From: Enterobacter sp. 638
GTDB lineage: Bacteria; Pseudomonadota; Gammaproteobacteria; Enterobacterales; Enterobacteriaceae
DNA: 64,000 bases
Direction of reading: 5' to 3'
Assembly (NCBI RefSeq): GCF_000016325.1
Contig: NC_009436.1
Location: 2,356,001-2,420,000 of the forward strand
The notes beneath the pieces were generated by a model. That model was not told where the DNA came from. It did no database searches and saw only the letters and a list, made by a program, of their open reading frames with translations. The position numbers were made by a program, and so were the translations under genes. Shown piece by piece: positions 51,589 through 60,368 of the stretch (its first letter is position 1; each line of letters opens with the position of its first letter).

Positions 51589-52842
51589 CTCCATAACCTG
51601 AATATTAAGAAGGTCTACTTTATCCATCAGTGCAAGAATCGCTTCGTGATGAAGTGCTGCAGATACCCCTGTCGTATCAACCGAAAGTACATTTTCAACC
51701 TTACTACCGTCCTCCATTGTCATGACCTGCCCAAAGTTATTCACTGCATCAGGAAAAACTTCCTGAACCTCTTGAGCGATAAATCCGAATCCTGTTACGC
51801 CTGAATCAAGTCGCCGCCAGGAATATCCCCTGAGTTTCTTCATCGCGGCTAATGGGGACGGTATAATAACGATATCTGTCTTGATTCGCTGGTCAGAATT
51901 GTTTACCCATGTACCCGTCGCCTGGCCGTTTGCGTTAAATGACCAGCTAACCGTCGGAGACGAACTATCACCTTTTATTCCCAGGACTACCGACTGAAGG
52001 TTAGCACCTCCGCCTCGCGCGCCGCCTAACTGCCAGCTTCCCGAATACCAGTATCCGCGAATGGAGTTAACATAAAAACCAGCGTTAGGGTTGTAACCAT
52101 TCGCCACGCTCATCTGCAGCGCGTTACCCATCGTATCCCCGGTGTTATTTTTGCCCTGCTGAACAGTTAAGGACGCGGCATTGCCGCTGGGGTCGACAGG
52201 GGGAGTAATTTCCACGGCGCCTGAAATCACCCCGCCCGATTTATTATTGACGGTCCCAAGACGGACATCGTTTCCCTGCGCTACGGTTCCGGAGGAATTG
52301 CCGTACTGCACGCCTAACGCGTCACGCGCTGCGCTTGCAGTGGTGCCCCCGGTGCCACCTTGCGCGACCGTTAACGCAGTGGTTAGCCCGGAGAGTGACG
52401 TGATATCGGCGTTTGCGCCTTTTGCTGCCTTACCCTCCAGAACCGTGGTAAAGCTGTTCCATGACGGTCCCGTATAAGTGCTGTTGTCAGGCAACCGCAC
52501 TGTAATGATTCCGGTCCCGCTGAAGAGCTGTTGCCAGTTCTGCTTGTCATAGTTCAGACCACGAAGCGCTTCAGTGTTCTGGGTTACCATTGCCGCCGTG
52601 ACCATATTCAGCGCGACGCGCGGAACAGCATACCAGGCAGCGCCGGATTGCGTCGGCCCGGTGAAGTTACTCACCAATTCAACCTGGGAATTACTGCCCA
52701 CCGTTTTCACAGGCAATGTATAGGAAACACCGCCCACCACAGTGACAATAAAATCTCCTGCGGTCAGTTCGGTTGAAAATGAGGTTCCGGCCCCGGCGAC
52801 GATGGCTGAACCATTTGTCAGGGTAATTGTTCCTGCCGACAT
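51571..52842 (-). CDS. Prophage tail fibre with S74 intramolecular chaperone
   Basis: The product has 423 residues. The N-terminal and central parts are beta-rich with Gly/Thr repeats and a typical trimeric fibre segment (ALTVAQGGTGGTTASAARDA). The C-terminal chaperone begins at SDQRIKTDI, where the Ser and Lys form the self-cleavage dyad of the S74 peptidase family, and continues with YSWRRLDSGVTGFGFIAQEV. After trimer folding the chaperone is cut off. It is the last tail gene before the accessory region. Confidence 0.85.
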   Translation of the reverse strand: MSAGTITLTNGSAIVAGAGTSFSTELTAGDFIVTVVGGVSYTLPVKTVGSNSQVELVSNFTGPTQSGAAWYAVPRVALNMVTAAMVTQNTEALRGLNYDKQNWQQLFSGTGIITVRLPDNSTYTGPSWNSFTTVLEGKAAKGANADITSLSGLTTALTVAQGGTGGTTASAARDALGVQYGNSSGTVAQGNDVRLGTVNNKSGGVISGAVEITPPVDPSGNAASLTVQQGKNNTGDTMGNALQMSVANGYNPNAGFYVNSIRGYWYSGSWQLGGARGGGANLQSVVLGIKGDSSSPTVSWSFNANGQATGTWVNNSDQRIKTDIVIIPSPLAAMKKLRGYSWRRLDSGVTGFGFIAQEVQEVFPDAVNNFGQVMTMEDGSKVENVLSVDTTGVSAALHHEAILALMDKVDLLNIQVMELMEQK

Positions 52843-52866
52843 AAAGCACTCCTGATTTCAGGTAAT

Positions 52867-52889
52867 AAAAAACCCGCCGAAGCGGGTTT
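52867..52889 (-). terminator. Hairpin with T-run ahead of the tail-fibre gene
   Basis: The stem AAACCCGC (52870-52877) / GCGGGTTT (52882-52889) has loop CGAA and is followed by TTT on the minus strand. It lies between the cor-like gene and the fibre start and looks like an intrinsic terminator that would need antitermination. Confidence 0.65.
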
Positions 52890-52900
52890 CTTGATTTTAT

Positions 52901-53140
52901 TTATTTTGAGCAGTTCGAACGGGTGAAATTATTTTTATTTACCCATCGCCAGCTAAATGGATAACCGGCTTTATATTCAACCTGATTTGCCACTTCCCGG
53001 ACACCGTAAATCTGGACTGATTGCGGCTGTCCCCCCAGCATGGCCGATGCCTGGCATACGGGCTGCTGTTTTTCCAGAAGGGGTCCGGTGCAGACGCTGA
53101 TGATAAAAAGACAAGCCATTACAATTAATATTCTTTTCAT
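52901..53140 (-). CDS. cor: Cor-like superinfection-exclusion protein
   Basis: The product has 79 residues: an N-terminal signal sequence (MKRILIVMACLFIISVC, possibly a lipoprotein signal although the residue before Cys is atypical), then the segments CQASAMLGGQPQSVQIYGV and YKAGYPFSWRWVNKNNF, which I recognise from the Cor proteins of phages N15, phi80 and mEp167. Cor blocks FhuA-dependent phage entry and is made in lysogens. It lies between the J gene group and the tail fibre, as in those phages. Confidence 0.7.
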   Translation of the reverse strand: MKRILIVMACLFIISVCTGPLLEKQQPVCQASAMLGGQPQSVQIYGVREVANQVEYKAGYPFSWRWVNKNNFTRSNCSK

Positions 53141-53247
53141 TTCCCGTCCTGGTTACATTTATTTATTCAAAAATAACGCAGGGAGATAAATATATAAAAT
53201 AGATATAACAGATCAATATCATCATATTGATCGCTGAAAACGATCAA

Positions 53248-53922
53248 TTAGTCATAGGCGGCTGTATTTATCGCGGTTAATGAAATGCCAGTATTCGTTC
53301 CCCCTCCTGGAGACCCCGTCCCTGTCGACGTCCCTCCGGCGTTTATCCTCGTATTTACCCCATCAAACCTGCAGGACGAATACGCATTGATTGTATAAAC
53401 GGTAGGAGGTTGGGTTGCGTTATTCACTATTACGGTCTGCCCCAGTTGAGCAGGCGCGACAGCCCACGACCCGCTCAGAGTCTGGTCAATATTTATCCCG
53501 CCGCTTGCACCAGGCACACCAACGGTCTGTATATCTGACAACACGCGAGATTCATTGGTCAGCACAAGTTTTCCTGATGCGTCCCATATAGCCAGTCCCC
53601 ATTTCGGTAATGTTTGCGGAAATATGGCAAACACGTAAACCGTCAGGGTAAAGCTCTGGTTATAGGGGTTAACCCCTCCAACGTATATATTACCGCCGAT
53701 CCTGTAAGAGATAACTGGCGTGGGCTGAGCTGTGTTGGTGGTTTTAATAAATACCATCACAGGATAATCAGCATTCAATGCAATATTTTGTGCAACCTGC
53801 TGAGAACTGCCATTGGCGGACGAATTAAATATGTATTTACCATACAGGCAGAAAGGTGTTGACTGAGGCGTAACAAAGGGATTGCCGTTATCCATTAATA
53901 TCATAGCCCCAAAATCGGACAT
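53248..53922 (-). CDS. Prophage tail-associated protein, N15-like
   Basis: The product has 224 residues from MSDFGAMILMDNGNPFVTPQ at 53922. It is beta-rich and ends in a Gly/Thr-rich stretch. The start shares TGATG with the stop of the preceding gene, so the two are translationally coupled. It occupies the position of the small proteins after J in N15-like phages. It is probably virion-associated; the function is not known to me. Confidence 0.65.
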   Translation of the reverse strand: MSDFGAMILMDNGNPFVTPQSTPFCLYGKYIFNSSANGSSQQVAQNIALNADYPVMVFIKTTNTAQPTPVISYRIGGNIYVGGVNPYNQSFTLTVYVFAIFPQTLPKWGLAIWDASGKLVLTNESRVLSDIQTVGVPGASGGINIDQTLSGSWAVAPAQLGQTVIVNNATQPPTVYTINAYSSCRFDGVNTRINAGGTSTGTGSPGGGTNTGISLTAINTAAYD

Positions 53923-54224
53923 CAGGCTTTCTCCATGAATACGACTACCTCGCACTTGGACGCGGGATAATTACCCAGTCCTACATCGGAGGCAGCGATG
54001 ACGCTTATTGTGTTGCCTGAAGCTACAATTCTCCGGCCCACACTGTTTCCCCCTTCATCCAGTGAAAGAACAAATCCGACCTTCATTCCAGAGGGTACTG
54101 AAAAAGACCAGCTACCGGAGTTTTGCCCGGCAGCAAGCTGGATACGACCTACAACCGAAACTGGTTTGATACCATAGTTATTAGGCCGCCCGTTAGCGTC
54201 CCATGTCTGAATGCCCCATGTCAT
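53922..54224 (-). CDS. Small prophage protein downstream of J
   Basis: The product has 100 residues (MTWGIQTWDANGRPNNYGIK at its start), with a beta-rich composition. It is coupled by TGATG to J upstream and to the next gene downstream. It is probably a tail-tip accessory protein; no catalytic motif is visible. Confidence 0.65.
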   Translation of the reverse strand: MTWGIQTWDANGRPNNYGIKPVSVVGRIQLAAGQNSGSWSFSVPSGMKVGFVLSLDEGGNSVGRRIVASGNTISVIAASDVGLGNYPASKCEVVVFMEKA

Positions 54225-57200
54225 TAAAACACCCCTGTCAGCTTTCCGATTTGCACGCGAAGAACACCGTTACTGTCCCTGATGCTGTCTGTGACGTTCG
54301 TTGTCTTTCTCGCCCCCGCAGCGTCGCTCCCGAAGTTAACCCACGTTCCCGCCTTATCGAGCCGCCACCCCGCCTGGTCAGGAACGTAATTGTTCGACTG
54401 AATAAAAGAGCCAATTTTGGCGTTGGTGATCGTGCCGTCCTGGATAAAGGCATCACTGATAAAGACCTGGCCATTGTAAACAGCGAACGGAGAATACTGC
54501 GTGTCGCCGCTGCCGCTCATCAGTACAAACTGGTTGGCATTAAAACCGACACGGGTGACAACCGGTTTACCCGCCTCCGCCAGCACAGCAATCGACATCC
54601 CGGCGTTGTACATCACTCCGTTAATGCGGACACCTGCTTTCAGCGTATGGATTGCTGTAGCACCGTTGGCATCCACCGTGGCCGTCAGCTTATCCTCCAG
54701 CGAGGCAGTGACTTCCCCTATCTGGGCCTGAACCGTCGTTGACAGTTCGGCCATCGCCTTGTCAACTTCAGCAACGGTCGTTTTAACAATCAGGATATCG
54801 GCGCGAACCTCACCGTATTGCGCCCACTGATGCTCGACAGTTCCATGGTTAGCCAGCGCATTCTGCAACGCTGCTTCAAGGTTGGTGTCGATGTCGCTCG
54901 TCAGTCGCTCACCATCAGCAGCGCTCAGGAATTCATCCGCAATATCGCCCAGGTAGTCATCGGCGTTATCGTTGGACATCCCTCTGATCCAGTCGGTGTA
55001 TCCTGATTCATTCCCGGTCTTGTCCACCAGCTGCGCGCGGTACCAGAATTCCTGCCCCGCTCTCAACCCGAGCTGTGTATATTCGGCAGACGGGTACGGC
55101 ACATCAGACAGCAGCAACGGATCGGAAAAGTCGCTGTTGGCCGTGTACTGGATTTCCGTTTTTAACGTATCCGCCGTATTGGCCGGGAATCCCCAGTTCA
55201 GACGAATCCCCCAGTTAATGCCCGTTGCCATAAAGCCCACCGGCTTCGGTGGATTCCCCACTTTGCCCGTCAGTGTTTTCTCCTGCGAGTAACCCCAGCC
55301 TGAAGAAATTTCAGCGGCGTTGATGGCGCGCACGCGCACCAGGTAGCGTCCGGCGTAAATTCCCGGTACGTCAAACGAGGTGGTGGAGCTGCGCGGTACG
55401 TTGACCCAGTTGCCGTCGTTGCGACGCCACTGCGCCTCATAAGAAATGGCATTGGGTGCCTGATCCCAGCTGGCGCGCATGGTTTCGACACTGATGCCCT
55501 GCTGCACGACGGAGAAAGAACTGATGATGATGTTGTCTGGTGGTGCCTGGTTGCCAGGCGGGATAACGCTGACGGGGCGTTGATCGATGATTGCGCCGGT
55601 ATCAATGCGGGCATACTTATCGGGGTCATGATACGCGCCCGTAATCGTGAAGGTGCCATCATTGTTATCTGAAACACTCACGACGCGATACTGCTGCGCA
55701 TATAACTCATTTGATTCCACGACCCACACGCTTTCTGGCTGCGGGGTTTCACTGTATGCGGTGGTGACCGTTACGGTTTCACCATTTACAGCCTGAACCG
55801 TACGGCTCTGTGAAGCGCCCGATGGCAGATTGACTATTAACCGGTTACCGGCTTCCACATCAGCAACACGATCTAACCTGATAACCCTGCCATTCACCGC
55901 GCTGATACGCCCTCCGGTTACCTTCCCGGATAGCATTTCATCCGCCACAGCAATGATGTAACCCGGCTGCGGAATATTGCCATCAAGCCCAACAGAGAAA
56001 GAAACGATGCGATCTTTATTGTTGGTCAGTATCCCCCAGCGCCCTTTACGGTTTGCCTCTGACTGTCGCGTGCAGCCAATAGCCGTTAATTCGAGCTGAT
56101 TGAAGCCATATCGTGATACCAGCGCCTGTTCAAACACAGGCTCCATTGCATCAGCATAGGCATTATCTGGATCAGAGTAAGACACGAGCGCAGTGGTATA
56201 GCGTGTCTTTGTAGTACTGCTGGAATATGCAAACTGGCCATCAATGACGTTGGCGCGTGTGTAGCTGTAATCAATATCGCGCGGCATGTCTGCCAGGCTA
56301 ACAATCTGATCCCCGCCCCAGTAAGTCATGCCCCGAAAAATAGCAGCAAAATCACGAAGAACCGTATAGGCTTCATTCCTGTTCTGCACATACACATTAC
56401 AGATATAGCGCGGCTCTGTGCCACTTCCGCCTTTTCCGTCAGGGACGCGTTGATCACAATACTGAGCAATCTGATACAGTCCCCATTTATCGATGTTCGC
56501 GGCAGTTAGCCGGTTTCCCAAACCAAAACGCTCGGTAACGACGAGATCATAAAATACCCACGCTGGGTTATCAGTCCACGCCCATTTAAATGCCCCTGTC
56601 CACGTGCCGCTATAGGTGCGATTTACAGGGTCGTATGTGTCAGGTACGCGAATGACCCGACCGCGAGGCTCGCAGGATATTTGAGGGATAGAGCCGTTGA
56701 ACTGGCTGGAGTCAAATTCGATATACAACAATGCCGTGTTCGGGTAGCGCAATTTGGCGTCGATGACCTCAGTGAAGCTCTGGATCGTCATCGTGTCGCC
56801 AATTTTGGCGCTATTGGCATCCGCTGTTACTTTACGAAGACGTAGAGACCAGGTGCTGCCAGCACTGGGCAAATCAATACGGTGGCTACGTTCATAGCCT
56901 GAGGTCGTTTTCCCGGTAACACGGGTATTAATTACAGCCTGCCACGCGCCGCCATCTGTCTGAAGATCGATGGCATAGTTAATGGAATACCCGACCAGGT
57001 CCCCATCATTTTCCTGCTTAAATAGCGAAGGCCATTTTAAACGAACCCGCACAGCAGAGAGTTGGGTATTTGTGAAAGTTCTTGTCCACGCTGTGGTGCT
57101 GGAAACCTCCGTGCCGACACTAATTTCATTTTCCGTTCCGGGAATGCCCTGAATGTAATTCTGCGCCTGATTACCCGGTCGAAACTCCCAGGCAACACCA

Positions 57201-57409
57201 CTGAAATTTTGTGCGCCATTAGCACTCTCAAGAGGTGTCCCGTCCAGGTAAATGTCCCTGCCTGTAAGTTGCCCGGCAAACTCACCCTCTCCAAGCGCTA
57301 TAAGAATTTTTGCTTTCGCTACAGACTGAAGATCATCAGGCTGTTCTGTCGGGGTTCGTGAACTTGAACTGCCGCCTTTGCGGCCTTTAATCGCGGTAGC
57401 ATTAGCCAT
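54224..57409 (-). CDS. Tail tip attachment protein J (host specificity)
   Basis: The product has 1061 residues, close to lambda J (1132). The N-terminal two-thirds follow the J family (WEFRPGNQAQNYIQGI, RDFAAIFRGMTYWGGDQIVS, SVGLDGNIPQPGYIIAVADE). Two fibronectin type III domains lie around residues 620-810 (SISVETMRASWDQAPN is near their start). The C-terminal 200 residues carry coiled coil and receptor-binding sequence. J determines which outer-membrane receptor is used. Confidence 0.92.
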   Translation of the reverse strand: MANATAIKGRKGGSSSSRTPTEQPDDLQSVAKAKILIALGEGEFAGQLTGRDIYLDGTPLESANGAQNFSGVAWEFRPGNQAQNYIQGIPGTENEISVGTEVSSTTAWTRTFTNTQLSAVRVRLKWPSLFKQENDGDLVGYSINYAIDLQTDGGAWQAVINTRVTGKTTSGYERSHRIDLPSAGSTWSLRLRKVTADANSAKIGDTMTIQSFTEVIDAKLRYPNTALLYIEFDSSQFNGSIPQISCEPRGRVIRVPDTYDPVNRTYSGTWTGAFKWAWTDNPAWVFYDLVVTERFGLGNRLTAANIDKWGLYQIAQYCDQRVPDGKGGSGTEPRYICNVYVQNRNEAYTVLRDFAAIFRGMTYWGGDQIVSLADMPRDIDYSYTRANVIDGQFAYSSSTTKTRYTTALVSYSDPDNAYADAMEPVFEQALVSRYGFNQLELTAIGCTRQSEANRKGRWGILTNNKDRIVSFSVGLDGNIPQPGYIIAVADEMLSGKVTGGRISAVNGRVIRLDRVADVEAGNRLIVNLPSGASQSRTVQAVNGETVTVTTAYSETPQPESVWVVESNELYAQQYRVVSVSDNNDGTFTITGAYHDPDKYARIDTGAIIDQRPVSVIPPGNQAPPDNIIISSFSVVQQGISVETMRASWDQAPNAISYEAQWRRNDGNWVNVPRSSTTSFDVPGIYAGRYLVRVRAINAAEISSGWGYSQEKTLTGKVGNPPKPVGFMATGINWGIRLNWGFPANTADTLKTEIQYTANSDFSDPLLLSDVPYPSAEYTQLGLRAGQEFWYRAQLVDKTGNESGYTDWIRGMSNDNADDYLGDIADEFLSAADGERLTSDIDTNLEAALQNALANHGTVEHQWAQYGEVRADILIVKTTVAEVDKAMAELSTTVQAQIGEVTASLEDKLTATVDANGATAIHTLKAGVRINGVMYNAGMSIAVLAEAGKPVVTRVGFNANQFVLMSGSGDTQYSPFAVYNGQVFISDAFIQDGTITNAKIGSFIQSNNYVPDQAGWRLDKAGTWVNFGSDAAGARKTTNVTDSIRDSNGVLRVQIGKLTGVF

Positions 57410-57420
57410 ATTGCGCCTAT

Positions 57421-57443
57421 AAAAAAAGCCACTTTAGAGTGGC
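57421..57443 (-). terminator. Hairpin with T-run between I and J
   Basis: The stem GCCACT (57428-57433) / AGTGGC (57438-57443) is followed by seven T on the minus strand. It sits just before the J start. Confidence 0.65.
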
Positions 57444-57461
57444 CTGAATAATAGAGAGGGT

Positions 57462-58061
57462 TTATTGCTGGTCTTCCACATAGATACCCGCAGAGATAAT
57501 GGCGCCACCGATACGGCGGCGACCGTATAGCAACGGCACCGGGTAACCCTGAGCGGCGGTGTTTGTCACCCCACCAAAAGCATAACTCGCCTGGTTATCA
57601 GCTGATTGCTTACTGGCTAAACCCTTTGCCTGTGGAGAAAGCATCTGGATCACCCCTCCAGCCATAAGCCCAATACCAGCGCTCACTAACGCACCACCTA
57701 CCGGTGCAGCCCCACCGAAAGAAAGGCCGGTTACAACAATTCCAACAACAACTAATACAGCACCTAAAATTGTCTGCAATACACCAGCTTTTTTACTTCC
57801 AATTATCACTGGTACGATCCTGATTATTTCCCCGCTTAAAGGATAATCAAGATCCTCCTTCCCAAGGTTCTGCTTACCCCTGAAAACCGCAAATGTTAAT
57901 CCCCTTTGCTTACTAGTATTGAGATATTGCTCAAAGCCATTAATCGTGCAGCATAGTGCGCGAACCGCTTCAGAAGTAGAAGAGACAATACGATTGTGTG
58001 TCTTACCAAATGTTTTCCCTAAAACTCCACCCAGTTCAATTCTTACGCTCATTTCCAGCAT
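57462..58061 (-). CDS. Tail assembly protein I
   Basis: The product has 199 residues from MLEMSVRIELGGVLGKTFGK at 58061, with TGGAG five bases upstream; 19 upstream codons are rejected. It shows the lambda gpI pattern: hydrophobic, Gly-rich middle (ILGAVLVVVGIVVTGLSFGG) and PVPLLYGRRRIGG near the end. It helps assemble the tail tip and is not part of the virion in lambda. Confidence 0.88.
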   Translation of the reverse strand: MLEMSVRIELGGVLGKTFGKTHNRIVSSTSEAVRALCCTINGFEQYLNTSKQRGLTFAVFRGKQNLGKEDLDYPLSGEIIRIVPVIIGSKKAGVLQTILGAVLVVVGIVVTGLSFGGAAPVGGALVSAGIGLMAGGVIQMLSPQAKGLASKQSADNQASYAFGGVTNTAAQGYPVPLLYGRRRIGGAIISAGIYVEDQQ

Positions 58062-58073
58062 ATTCACTCCAAT

Positions 58074-58095
58074 AAAAAACCCGCCTATTGGCGGG
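58074..58095 (-). terminator. Hairpin with T-run ahead of gene I
   Basis: The stem CCCGCC (58080-58085) / GGCGGG (58090-58095) with loop TATT is followed by six T on the minus strand, just upstream of the ribosome site of I. Confidence 0.65.
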
Positions 58096-58114
58096 CCTTT
58101 TGGCCTGAACTCCA

Positions 58115-58537
58115 TCACATCATCGGCAATGGTTTTACGTCAATATTTCCGCTAGAGTCAGCAAATAAACGCACAGCCTTAGTTTCACCGCTGCGAATAT
58201 TTACATAACTCCCTACGGGAACCGCATCTGACAAGCAAAGTTTACCTTCTCCCTTTATGGCAACATTCCATTCCCCTGGCTTGAGATGAAACGTAGCTTT
58301 CTCGGCAGGGTTAAGAATTGCTGCTTTCACATCATTTAAATAAACACCAGTAAAGCAACCACTGCCAAGATAACCACTATCACGGACTACAATTAAGGTA
58401 GCAGTTCGGTCTGGTGCCGTATTTTGATATTTCAGGATTCTTTCCTGCGGCGCCTGTTTTGCTTGGCTTGGGAGAACTGCCTCTGTGGCACAACCTATCA
58501 AGCTGATAAGAGCTGCCGCCAAAAAAATCTTTTTCAT
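58115..58537 (-). CDS. Prophage-encoded lipoprotein
   Basis: The product has 140 residues with a lipoprotein signal ending LIGC at Cys16, then a small beta-rich domain (ATLIVVRDSGYLGSGCFTGV, FHLKPGEWNVAIKGEGKLCL, SGETKAVRLFAD) like the DUF2846 type. It interrupts the K-I pair, which overlap in lambda, so it looks like an inserted moron. Expression from the prophage in lysogens and a role at the cell surface are inference. Confidence 0.7.
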   Translation of the reverse strand: MKKIFLAAALISLIGCATEAVLPSQAKQAPQERILKYQNTAPDRTATLIVVRDSGYLGSGCFTGVYLNDVKAAILNPAEKATFHLKPGEWNVAIKGEGKLCLSDAVPVGSYVNIRSGETKAVRLFADSSGNIDVKPLPMM

Positions 58538-58565
58538 ATCCCTATCCCCTTTGTTTTACAAAAGG

Positions 58566-59276
58566 TTAGCACAGAGATTTGTAGCGCAGAACCTTCATTG
58601 TTCTTTCCTGCCAGTATCCACCATATGGAACCCGTTGGCTGAGATGACCATAAAGATGGTGAAGCAGCATGTTTCCTTCAAGCAATATTCCAGCATGATT
58701 CCACTTATCGGACTGGACCTGCATGATCACCATATCGCCTGCCTGAGGCGGTCCGTCAAATTCACGGAATCCACACTCATACCAGCAGTCCTGATAAAAG
58801 TTGTCAGGATAGTCGTTTTCCCACCACGGGTACTCCACCCGGTAATCGTGCAGCTCGATCCCGTGCGTCTGCCGGAAATAGCTCATTACCAGCCCCCAAC
58901 AATCGTACACACCGAGAACGAACGGACGCTCGATCAACGGGATTTCTCCACGCGGCATGATGGTTCGCAGATCACCTTCCGGCCAGCTGACGATATGCCA
59001 GGGCAAGCCGTTAAGGTCACACTGGGCTTTATCCGTTTCGCTCGGCTGTGTGGTTGCGTCGGGATGACTGTGAACGATGGCTGTCACTGTTCCCCAGTCC
59101 TCAGCAGCTGCATAATCTTCTGGCGAAAGGTGAAAATGTTGAGTCGGTTCTGCAGCGAGGTTCCGGCATGGAAAATACCGATGTACACGACTTTTCTGCG
59201 CAATCACACCGCAACACTCGCGCGGGTACTCCGCAGAGGCGTGCGCCATGATGACATCAAGGATTTTCTGACGCAT
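58566..59276 (-). CDS. Tail assembly protein K
   Basis: The product has 236 residues. An N-terminal JAB/MPN metallopeptidase domain shows VHSHPDATTQPSETD with the JAMM His, His and Asp. An NlpC/P60 domain follows, with Cys in YDCWGLV and His in WNHAGIL. It matches lambda gpK, which is needed for tail-tip assembly. It starts 2 bp after the L stop. Confidence 0.92.
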   Translation of the reverse strand: MRQKILDVIMAHASAEYPRECCGVIAQKSRVHRYFPCRNLAAEPTQHFHLSPEDYAAAEDWGTVTAIVHSHPDATTQPSETDKAQCDLNGLPWHIVSWPEGDLRTIMPRGEIPLIERPFVLGVYDCWGLVMSYFRQTHGIELHDYRVEYPWWENDYPDNFYQDCWYECGFREFDGPPQAGDMVIMQVQSDKWNHAGILLEGNMLLHHLYGHLSQRVPYGGYWQERTMKVLRYKSLC

Positions 59277-59277
59277 A

Positions 59278-60033
59278 TCAGCTCCTGATTAAAGACGTGC
59301 CAGGGAAGCCACCAAACGAAAGTTCGTTATTTTCGCCGAACCGAAATTTGCAGGCGCTGAGAGTGCCGCTGCATTCGTCGAGCGAAGGATCGCTTACCGG
59401 GTTGTTGTTTTTGTCAAAATAGCGGGTTCCGGCATAGTCGCAACCGTCACCAGTGCGGTATTTGTTGCGGATGCACCATGTACACAGCGAGTGAAGTTGT
59501 CGCGTCGGGATCATTAATCCCTGCAGGTCCATCGGGCTTGAAAGGGTGAATTCTATTACTTCATTAGTTTCGGTGCTTTTCGAGTCAATGTAGTAAACCT
59601 TCAGCTTTTCCTGGCGGGGGTCAGCTGTCGCATTACCACCTGTGAAGTTCCTCGGATCAAGATACTTACCAAGCGTGTCGTGTATCGTAACCTTAGCCTG
59701 AAGCATATCGTCATAAGCGAGACATAATGCCGTGATAGATCCATCCAGGTTGGCAACCGATAATTTTGGTTGCGCGCTGCTCCCGCTGGTTGAAGCTTCG
59801 ATCCCGGCAATCTGACAAGGCCACGCCTTAAATTCAATCCCCTGCCACCAGATTGATTTAGCTGGAAGTTTGCTTTCATCTCCACCAGCGGCGGCAATTT
59901 CCTCCTCGGTGTGAGCAAGGCTGTAGCTGTGAAACCGCAATACGTCTCCGGTACCAAAAGCGGTGCCATCAACTTCAAATAGCCTGACCTCATCGCCAGG
60001 CTCTAATTTTTGATAATCTGCGTTGAGGCTCAT
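59278..60033 (-). CDS. Tail tip protein L
   Basis: The product has 251 residues matching lambda gpL. Its C-terminal cysteines (SLCTWCIRNKY, then GDGCDYAGTRYFD, then DECSGTLSACKFRFG) fit the [4Fe-4S]-binding domain known for lambda L. It overlaps M by 4 bp. Confidence 0.92.
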   Translation of the reverse strand: MSLNADYQKLEPGDEVRLFEVDGTAFGTGDVLRFHSYSLAHTEEEIAAAGGDESKLPAKSIWWQGIEFKAWPCQIAGIEASTSGSSAQPKLSVANLDGSITALCLAYDDMLQAKVTIHDTLGKYLDPRNFTGGNATADPRQEKLKVYYIDSKSTETNEVIEFTLSSPMDLQGLMIPTRQLHSLCTWCIRNKYRTGDGCDYAGTRYFDKNNNPVSDPSLDECSGTLSACKFRFGENNELSFGGFPGTSLIRS

Positions 60034-60368
60034 GGTCGGAATGCCTGTATGAACGTTGCTTCAAGGTTATATTTTCCGGCGCCAAGTCCGACAGGCTTAT
60101 AGGTATCACAACGGTAAAGTCCCACCGGCTCCAGTGGGGGTTTCCACTGGAATGACTTTGTACCGGCATGCCTGTCCAGAAATGACTTAATCGCTTCGAT
60201 ATACGTTTCATTCCCGGTGAAATTTAGCGTCCACTGCTGACTCCTCGGGTTCAGACCATCGCCGGAAACTTGCTCATAGCCATCGCCAAACTTGGCTTTC
60301 CGCGTTCTGAAAGTCGTATCCGCTTCCGCATTAATTCGCGGACACCATGAAAAGGTTTCGATAGCCAT
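60030..60368 (-). CDS. Tail tip protein M
   Basis: The product has 112 residues matching lambda gpM (FSWCPRINAEADTTFRTRKA; FGDGYEQVSGDGLN). It starts directly after H and overlaps L by 4 bp. It is part of the tail-tip complex. Confidence 0.92.
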   Translation of the reverse strand: MAIETFSWCPRINAEADTTFRTRKAKFGDGYEQVSGDGLNPRSQQWTLNFTGNETYIEAIKSFLDRHAGTKSFQWKPPLEPVGLYRCDTYKPVGLGAGKYNLEATFIQAFRP

